From Deltaproteobacteria bacterium (lineage in GTDB: Bacteria > Myxococcota_A > Polyangia > HGW-17 > JAJRWW01), in assembly GCA_029938605.1 (NCBI GenBank), contig JAOZUO010000052.1:1-49488 (forward strand): 49,488 nt of DNA, given 5' to 3'. Made by a program: the position numbers and the translations under genes. Below are positions 44,332 to 49,488 of the stretch, piece after piece (position 1 is the stretch's first letter; every line of letters begins with the position of its first letter). The notes under the pieces were generated by a model, which saw nothing but the letters and a program-made list of their open reading frames with translations, did not search any database and had not been told where the DNA came from.

Positions 44332-44892
44332 ATGCGCATTTTTCTGACCTCCGTACTGAACCTGTTTTTGGTGTTGCCCGGCCTCTGGGGGTGCCAGCAG
44401 AAGAAGGCGTCGAGCAACAAGGCGCCCAAGGCTGCCCCGGGCCTGGTGGCGTCGGTAAACGCTGCCGCACGTGGCTGGCTGCCAAAGAATCGCGACGGCT
44501 CGCGGTTTGTGGTGGACTCGGTGAAGGCCTACGACAAGGAAACGGTCTTTGAGTTGCTTAACGGCGGCGCTGATGCTCTCATCGACGCAGGCATGACGAG
44601 CTTGATTCACGTGCGAATCAAGGACGCGGCGGGGAAGTTCACAGCCTGTGAGATCCAGGTCAGCGACTACACCACCGCCGCCAAGGCCAAGGCTATGCTC
44701 GCCCAGGAGAAGCCCCCGAAGGCCCAGCCTGTCAAGCTCGGGGATCGCGGCTTCGCCCAGCGCGACACGGTGATGTTCGTCAAGGGTCGCCACCTGGTGT
44801 CGGTAGGCGTTCAGCCCATGGGCAAGGTCAAGTACGCCCCCGCGGCGGAGATCGCCCGTCGCGTGGCCAACACCCCGAAGGCGCGTTGGTAG
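44332..44892 (+). CDS. Lipoprotein, DUF6599-like
   Basis: A 186-aa protein with lipobox GLWGC (Cys21). The mature region (about 40-180) shows LNGGADALIDAGMTSLIHV followed by strands and a helix TTAAKAKAMLAQEKPP, then FVKGRHLVSVGV. This resembles the DUF6599 pattern (INGGAE...; single-domain periplasmic proteins of unknown function). The family call is from memory of the pattern and is tentative. It is convergent with the Na/Ca exchanger gene. Confidence 0.7.
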   Translation: MRIFLTSVLNLFLVLPGLWGCQQKKASSNKAPKAAPGLVASVNAAARGWLPKNRDGSRFVVDSVKAYDKETVFELLNGGADALIDAGMTSLIHVRIKDAAGKFTACEIQVSDYTTAAKAKAMLAQEKPPKAQPVKLGDRGFAQRDTVMFVKGRHLVSVGVQPMGKVKYAPAAEIARRVANTPKARW

Positions 44893-44896
44893 GGAA

Positions 44897-44925
44897 TCGG
44901 GTTCCGGGTTCCGGGTCCGAACCTT
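44897..44925. terminator. Inverted repeat between convergent genes
   Basis: GGTTC units (GGGTTCCGGGTTCCGGGTCC) pair with GAACC across the 31-bp gap between the stops at 44892 and 44924. There is no T-tract; possibly bidirectional. Confidence 0.3.
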
Positions 44926-45772
44926 ACATCAGGGCTCGCGTCACCAGGAACACCGTGATCCCGATGGGGAAGATGAGCCCCAGGTTGGACATGTTGGAGG
45001 CGGCGAGGTTGTCCAGGTTGGCCTGGACGCTGGCGTCGCTCTTTTCGCCCCGCTTCTTGGCCGCGGCGAAGACCGCGAAGAAGGTGGTGAGCTCGGGCAG
45101 AGACGTGATGAAGCCCAGGATCCATCCCACGGCCCACTGGGGCACGCCCATGCGAGTGACCACGTTGGAGGCGTACACGCCCAGGTAGTAGCCTGACAGG
45201 GTGATGCCCACGATGCCGAAGCCGATGAGCGCCAGGGCGCCGGCCACGGAGTGGGAGCCCTCCACCCGCTCGATCTCCTCAGCGTACTCCAAGTCCACAT
45301 GCTTGTTCAGGATCTTGTCCAGAAAAAGGTAGGCCAGGAAGATCCCGAAGAGCCCCACGGCGGTCCAGGGGGAGCGCTCCATGCCCGTCTGCGTGGCCAG
45401 CAGCAGGGGAAGGCCGATGGCCGAGGCGGCGAAGCCCATCTCGTCGAGGAACTGGATCTGGGCGATGCGACCCTGCTGGCGGTACCACACCAGCGCCGCC
45501 ACGAAGAGCACGGAATTAATGATGTTGGACGAGGCGATGTTCCAAAGCCCGGCCCCCAACAGCCCCATGGCCGCGGTGGAGCTGGTGGCCACCAGCTCGG
45601 GGATAGACGTGGAAAACCCTAGGATTTTTCCCTTGAGCTTGGGGTTTAATTGCGCGTTGTCCGCCAACCACTCCACGCCCTTGGCCAGCAAGTACCGGGT
45701 GATCAACACCACCCCGACACCCAGAAGGATCAGTGCCAGCAGGTCTTCATAGCGGTGGAGGAAATCAGCCAA
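44924..45772 (-). CDS. Sodium/calcium exchanger family (CaCA) membrane protein
   Basis: A 282-aa inner-membrane protein with about 9-10 TM helices. It has the two inverted alpha-repeats of CaCA exchangers: GFSTSIPELVATSSTAAMG with ASSNIINSVLF, and GFITSLPELTTFFAV with AASNMSNLGLIF. The acidic residues in the two S-PEL motifs and the Asn in SNI/SNM are the usual cation ligands. The family exports Ca2+ against Na+, H+ or K+; the cation pair here is unknown. It is divergent from the TolC-like gene with a shared promoter region. Confidence 0.88.
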   Translation of the reverse strand: MADFLHRYEDLLALILLGVGVVLITRYLLAKGVEWLADNAQLNPKLKGKILGFSTSIPELVATSSTAAMGLLGAGLWNIASSNIINSVLFVAALVWYRQQGRIAQIQFLDEMGFAASAIGLPLLLATQTGMERSPWTAVGLFGIFLAYLFLDKILNKHVDLEYAEEIERVEGSHSVAGALALIGFGIVGITLSGYYLGVYASNVVTRMGVPQWAVGWILGFITSLPELTTFFAVFAAAKKRGEKSDASVQANLDNLAASNMSNLGLIFPIGITVFLVTRALM

Positions 45773-45809
45773 TGTGTATTCTCAGGTTCTGAAAGTAGAC
45801 CGGGGGCAT

Positions 45810-45839
45810 TCTATATCAGATGTGGTGCGGATGGTCCAA
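45810..45839 (-). promoter_or_regulatory. Promoter of the CaCA exchanger gene
   Basis: Minus strand TTGGAC (45839-45834), 18-nt spacer, TATAGA (45815-45810), about 38 nt upstream of the ATG at 45772. Confidence 0.5.
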
Positions 45840-45850
45840 GGGGCAGAGTG

Positions 45851-45859
45851 TGGTATACC
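45851..45859 (+). promoter_or_regulatory. Extended -10 promoter of the tolC-like gene
   Basis: TGG-TATACC 45 bp before the ATG at 45904; the -35 is weak. It overlaps the upstream side of the divergent exchanger promoter, so the two may compete. Confidence 0.4.
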
Positions 45860-45903
45860 CTCGCGGACGGAAAAGCCACCTCAGAGGTCGAGGAAGGTTG
45901 TCG

Positions 45904-47442
45904 ATGAAACGCCCACTGGTGATGTACATCATGTTGTGCGGGCTGGTAGCCGGCCTGGCCGCCGCAGCGCCCCTGGCGATGGCCCAGCCCGCCCCCCGGG
46001 CCCAGCCCGCCCCCCGGGCCCGGCCCGCCCCCCGGGCCCAGGTCAGGCGCTACACCCTCGCGCAACTCGAACAGCTGGTGCGAAAGCACAGTCCGGCTGT
46101 GTTGGCCGCCCGGGCCAAGGTGAAGTCCGCCCAGGTGGCCCTGCTCAAGGCCAAGCTGCTGTGGGTCCCAGCGGCCAAGATGACCCTCTCTTTCGCCCCC
46201 GCCCCCCGGGTCAAATGTACGGTGCCGGAGGCCTTTCGCGACGTCCAGATGACCTCGGGCAGCCAGAGCCTGTACGATCTCATGAATGCCGATCGGGAGA
46301 AGTACTGCCTGGGTACCGACACCTCGGACGACGTGCGGGACTTCATCAAGAACTACGACCCCACGAGCTACTGGTTCCGCTTTGAGGCGTCGTTGATCCA
46401 GCCCCTGTACACGTTCGGCAAGATCCGCAACGCGAAGCGGTTGGCCCAAAAGGGCGTGGCGGCCCAGCGTCTCCGGGTGCGCATGGCCCGGCACGAGGCC
46501 GTGCGCGATGTGCGGCGGGCCTACTTCGGGCTCAAGCTCGCCAGGGAGCTGCTCTTTGAGATCGACGAGGGCTGGAAGTACCTCCGCAAGGCCCAAAAAC
46601 GCATCGACAAGCAACTGGCCGCCGACAGCGATGACGTGGACACGGTGGACAAGTATCGCTTGGAGCTGCTCGTTGTTGAGGTGAAGGATCAGGTCCTGCA
46701 GCTCCAGCGCGCCGAGCGGCTGGCCCTGGCTGCCCTACGCGCGCTCATCGGGCGGCGGGTACCGAAAAACCTGGACGTGGACAAGGCGCCATTGACTCGA
46801 GTAAAGGCGCAGGTGAAGTCGCTCAAGCACTATCTCGCGCTGGCCGGTCACAATCGCCCGGAGCTGCGGCTACTCCGGGTGGCCATCGGGGCGTCGAAGG
46901 CGGTGGTGAGCCTGCGCAAGTCCATGTTCGCGCCGGATCTGGCCTTTGTGCTGAAGATTCGGGCCACGGCGTCCTCGTCCAAGGACGATCCCCAGAGCGC
47001 CTATGCCCGGGACGCTCTCCACGGCACGGGGGTCTATCTCGGCCTGGCCCTCCGGTGGAACCTGGATTTTCACTTCAAGTATGCCGCGCTGTCCAAAGCG
47101 CAGTCGGAGCTGCTCGCCGTGCGGCACCTTCGGGAGCGGGCCACCCTGGGCGTGGAGCTACAGATCGAAAAGGCCCACGACGAGCTCGTCACCGCCGGCA
47201 AGCGTCTCACGCTGCTTCAGAGGGCGCGCAAGACCGCCAGGAAGTGGCTCATCACCATGAGTCAGCGGCACGATCTGGGCACTGCCGACACCAAGAAGCT
47301 GACCGACGCAGTGAAGGCCTATTTCCAGACCCAGCTCAAGGTACATCGCGCGGTGTACGAGCTGAACCTGGCGGCGGTGGAGCTCAGCCGTGCCGTGGGC
47401 GTGGATGTAACAAAGAGCTGGTCGCGCAAAAAACGGAAATAA
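45904..47442 (+). CDS. TolC-family outer-membrane efflux protein
   Basis: The ATG at 45904 has AGGAAGG 6 nt upstream and opens a signal peptide (MYIMLCGLVAGLAAAAPLAMA). The 512-aa protein has a PAPRAQ repeat (about 28-45), then the TolC pattern YTLAQLEQLVRKHSPAVLAARAKVKSAQ, a first long helical hairpin, a beta segment with QPLYTFGKIRNAKRLAQKG (the conserved region before the second helices), then the second repeat ending in VHRAVYELNLAAVELSRAVG. No inner-membrane pump or membrane-fusion gene is adjacent, so the partner is unknown. mlaC follows 76 bp later. Confidence 0.85.
   Translation: MKRPLVMYIMLCGLVAGLAAAAPLAMAQPAPRAQPAPRARPAPRAQVRRYTLAQLEQLVRKHSPAVLAARAKVKSAQVALLKAKLLWVPAAKMTLSFAPAPRVKCTVPEAFRDVQMTSGSQSLYDLMNADREKYCLGTDTSDDVRDFIKNYDPTSYWFRFEASLIQPLYTFGKIRNAKRLAQKGVAAQRLRVRMARHEAVRDVRRAYFGLKLARELLFEIDEGWKYLRKAQKRIDKQLAADSDDVDTVDKYRLELLVVEVKDQVLQLQRAERLALAALRALIGRRVPKNLDVDKAPLTRVKAQVKSLKHYLALAGHNRPELRLLRVAIGASKAVVSLRKSMFAPDLAFVLKIRATASSSKDDPQSAYARDALHGTGVYLGLALRWNLDFHFKYAALSKAQSELLAVRHLRERATLGVELQIEKAHDELVTAGKRLTLLQRARKTARKWLITMSQRHDLGTADTKKLTDAVKAYFQTQLKVHRAVYELNLAAVELSRAVGVDVTKSWSRKKRK
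45983..46036 (+). repeat. 18-bp coding repeat (PAPRAQ/R), three units
   Basis: CCCAGCCCGCCCCCCGGG twice and one variant, at 45983, 46001 and 46019, just after the TolC signal peptide. Confidence 0.85.
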
Positions 47443-47518
47443 AGCGCACCGACCGGTCGTCTGTAGGGATATGCGGAGTGGTTCCGGCGCCTGAAGGTCC
47501 GCAGAAAGGTCAACCCCA

Positions 47519-48100
47519 ATGAAAAAAACACTCGTGCTGCTATCGCTCTCAATTTCGTTGATGCTCGTCTCCACAGGTGCCCAGGCCCAGGCATCGCCCA
47601 TGGCTTTCCTGAAAAAGACCCAGGCCCGGCTCAACCGGCTGGCCAAGGGAAAGGCCGCGGACACCAAGTTGAAAAAGGAGGTCAACAAGCTGCTCGACTT
47701 TACGCTGATGTCGAAGCGAACCCTTCGGAAACATTGGAGTACCCTCGACGCCGCCAAGCGAGCTGAGTTCACGAAGGCCTTCCAGTCCCTGTTGGAGAAG
47801 AAGTACATCAAAGGGTTGCGCAAGAAGGCGGACTACACGGTGGTTTACAAAAAGCAGAGCCGTTCGGGCTCCATGGCCAAAGTCACCACCGAGGTCAATT
47901 ATGTGCGAAAGGGCCGCCAGCGCTCCAACGAGATCGTCTACCGACTGCGTCGGGTCGGCACCCGGTGGGTGATCTTCGATGTGATCACGGACGATGTCTC
48001 CATGGAGCGCAACTATCGGAGATCCTTCAATCGTATCATTAAGAAGAAGGGCTTTGACGTGCTGGTGCAGAAGCTGAAAAAGAAGGCCGCCCGAATGTAG
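47519..48100 (+). CDS. mlaC: MlaC-family phospholipid-binding protein
   Basis: A 193-aa protein with a Sec signal peptide (LVLLSLSISLMLVSTGAQA, cleavage near residue 24). The mature part follows the MlaC/Ttg2D pattern: KLLDFTLMSKRTLRKHWSTL, AKRAEFTKAFQSLLEKKYIKGL and RVGTRWVIFDVITDDVSMERNYRRSFNRII. MlaC shuttles phospholipids between the MlaA complex and the MlaFEDB transporter. No other mla genes lie in the window, and the family also occurs next to TolC-type or hopanoid genes. It is very Lys/Arg-rich. Confidence 0.85.
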   Translation: MKKTLVLLSLSISLMLVSTGAQAQASPMAFLKKTQARLNRLAKGKAADTKLKKEVNKLLDFTLMSKRTLRKHWSTLDAAKRAEFTKAFQSLLEKKYIKGLRKKADYTVVYKKQSRSGSMAKVTTEVNYVRKGRQRSNEIVYRLRRVGTRWVIFDVITDDVSMERNYRRSFNRIIKKKGFDVLVQKLKKKAARM

Positions 48101-48335
48101 AGATCTCGCCGGACGCCCGGTGACTCGCCTCCATCCTCCCGCCTCTCGCGTTCCGCCTCCCGCCTCCCGTCTGTGGATCCCTTTTCTCCTGTGGATCCGG
48201 TCTTTCGTAACCTACCGAAAACAGCCTCAGTTTTTTGAGACTTGCATAGATTTGCGGATCTGGGGACAATCATAATAGGTACGGTGGTGGCCGTCCCTTT
48301 ATCCGGTGTATTACTAGGTTGAAGAGAGGTCTGTG
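48101..48335. other. Intergenic region with a candidate promoter
   Basis: It contains CCTCCCGCCTC-type pyrimidine-rich repeats (48137-48170), two GTGGATCC copies, and at 48242-48270 TTGCAT-N17-GACAAT as a candidate sigma70 promoter for the lipoprotein at 48336. Confidence 0.35.
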
Positions 48336-49488
48336 ATGTTGCGTGACGGAAAAAGGGGACTGCTCTTTGTGGGAGTGATGAGTGGGATTTTGGTGCTGGC
48401 GCTCTCGGGCTGTGGTCGCACCTGGTTCAACCCCAACCCCTGCGAAACCAACGCGGACTGCAACGACGGGATCTCTTGCACCGATGACGTATGCAATACC
48501 CAGACGCAGACGTGTTCTAATGAGCCCAACGACGATCTGTGCGGGCCCAACGAGCATTGCGACCCACAGGTGGGCTGCGTCACGGACGTCGAGTGTGACG
48601 GCGATGAGGACTGCCAGACCCAGGATCCCTGCCTGGAGGGCTCTTGCCTGGGCGGCTTCTGCGTACAGAACATCGTAGACTACGATCGCGACGGGTACGG
48701 CGACCTGTACTGCGGTGGCGACGACTGCGATGACTACGCGGACTGGATCAACCCCGGACAGATGGAGGATTGCTGGGACTGGGAAGACAATGACTGCGAC
48801 GGCCTCTGGGACTGTGAGGACCCCGACTGCTTCGACCAGTGCGGCGGCCAGGAGATCTGCGACGACGGGATCGACAACGACGGCGACGGCCTGGTGGACT
48901 GTGCTGACTGGGATTGTCAGGGTCACCCGAGCTGCGAGTGCATCCCCACGGGGCCGGAGATTTGCGGCGATGGGATCGACAACGACTGCAACGGCCAGAC
49001 CGACTGCGAGGACTGGGTCTGCGCGGACTCCCCGCAGTGTCGACAGTGCTACCCCACGGGATTCCTCTCCTGTGGAACGGGCGTCTGGGGCAACACCGGT
49101 GGCCCCGACTCTACCCAGGCCAATGTTCAGTACAGCTGCTTCAGTACGCCTCAGCCGGGCAGCGAGATCACCTACGAGCTGTACGTGGAGACTCCCCAGT
49201 ACGTGGACATCATGCTGCTGCCCATGGGCAACCAGAATCTGAACCTGTTTTTGCTCGATACGGGCTATGACGATTGGTACTGCGACCCGGACTTCTGCGT
49301 GGACTACTCGGCCAACCCGGGGTCGGACCCGGAGGTGATCAGCTTCTGGGCTGAGCCGTGGATGAGCTACATGGTGGTGGTGGACTCCCCGGCCATGTCG
49401 GGCTCGGACTTCACCCTACAGGTAGAGTGCGACTGCGTTCCCACGGGCCCGGAGGTTTGCTGGGACGGTGTGGACAACGACTGCAACG
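48336..49488 (+). CDS. MopE-like Asp/Cys-rich lipoprotein (3' partial)
   Basis: The frame from the ATG at 48336 (GAGAGGT 5 nt upstream) is open to the window end, so the gene is truncated by the boundary. It has a lipobox LALSGC (Cys26). The mature region is Cys- and Asp-rich: CNDGISCTDDVCN, then DYDRDGYGDLYCGGDDCDD (MopE/thrombospondin-3-type calcium-binding repeat), then repeated EICDDGIDNDGDGLVDC and EICGDGIDNDCNG motifs. A beta-rich domain follows (about 255-365), after which another EVCWDGVDNDCN repeat begins. These motifs are typical of metal-binding surface proteins in Myxococcota-like bacteria. Confidence 0.88.
   Translation, partial: MLRDGKRGLLFVGVMSGILVLALSGCGRTWFNPNPCETNADCNDGISCTDDVCNTQTQTCSNEPNDDLCGPNEHCDPQVGCVTDVECDGDEDCQTQDPCLEGSCLGGFCVQNIVDYDRDGYGDLYCGGDDCDDYADWINPGQMEDCWDWEDNDCDGLWDCEDPDCFDQCGGQEICDDGIDNDGDGLVDCADWDCQGHPSCECIPTGPEICGDGIDNDCNGQTDCEDWVCADSPQCRQCYPTGFLSCGTGVWGNTGGPDSTQANVQYSCFSTPQPGSEITYELYVETPQYVDIMLLPMGNQNLNLFLLDTGYDDWYCDPDFCVDYSANPGSDPEVISFWAEPWMSYMVVVDSPAMSGSDFTLQVECDCVPTGPEVCWDGVDNDCN

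Overview
The window looks like chromosome from a high-GC, Gram-negative, predatory or social 'deltaproteobacterial' lineage (Myxococcota or Bradymonadota-like; this is inference from gene content, not a placement). Supporting traits are lipoproteins with Cys-rich DUF4215-type and MopE-like repeats, an RHH+FHA protein, very large Ser/Thr kinases fused to AAA-type NTPase domains, a long NfeD/flotillin pair, FadL, TolC and MlaC outer-membrane proteins, and frequent GTG/TTG starts. There is no rRNA, CRISPR, prophage or recognisable transposase gene.

Layout. 1-2190: end of a PKD + beta-helix surface protein, and a small lipoprotein with four YG(V/I/A)P motifs. 2469-8543 (minus): a probable operon NuoE-like, NuoF-like, [2Fe-2S]-GltD-like, prephenate dehydratase, AhpD-like. 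The first three match the Sporomusa-type Nfn (StnABC) electron-bifurcating transhydrogenase architecture; they follow a strong sigma70-type promoter whose -10 lies inside a perfect 12-bp palindrome. 8673-9261: zinc-ribbon membrane protein and tRNA-Leu(UAG). 9329-18470 (plus): LamG lipoprotein, CapA-like protein, then long NfeD, short NfeD, FloA, a small ORF, a protein with a degenerate HExxH, and DusB. 18815-19663: a zinc-ribbon membrane protein gene broken by a 157-bp palindromic insertion and a frameshift. 19837-27637: a four-TM protein, an NhaD-type antiporter, a 59-aa ferredoxin, RecG, RHH-FHA, and a HEAT-like lipoprotein. 27846-32263: FadL-like barrel, TPR lipoprotein, small exported protein. 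32431-42606: a signalling island with a minus-strand operon (Cys-rich lipoprotein, hybrid histidine kinase, Ser/Thr kinase-AAA-TPR) and a divergent zinc-ribbon Ser/Thr kinase with a damaged P-loop. 42613-49488: pseudo-M48-like protein, lipoprotein, Na/Ca exchanger, TolC, MlaC and the start of a MopE-like lipoprotein.

The most interesting signal is not a gene. Three palindromic elements of 157-163 bp (18980-19136, 32272-32430, 39637-39799) share a three-tier structure: a 20-22 bp outer stem, a 6-8 bp middle stem and a small central hairpin. The first two share a conserved internal sequence while their stem sequences differ by compensating changes, and both are flanked by TTA direct repeats. 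Removing the first element plus one TTA restores an open reading frame across the gap. They look like an undescribed non-autonomous mobile (MITE-like) family, or a structured DNA/RNA element that moves.

A second genome-style trait is the abundance of short tandem repeats (6-18 bp units), both inside genes (KPA, RERTA, TKAR, PAPRAQ, poly-Ser arrays) and between them.
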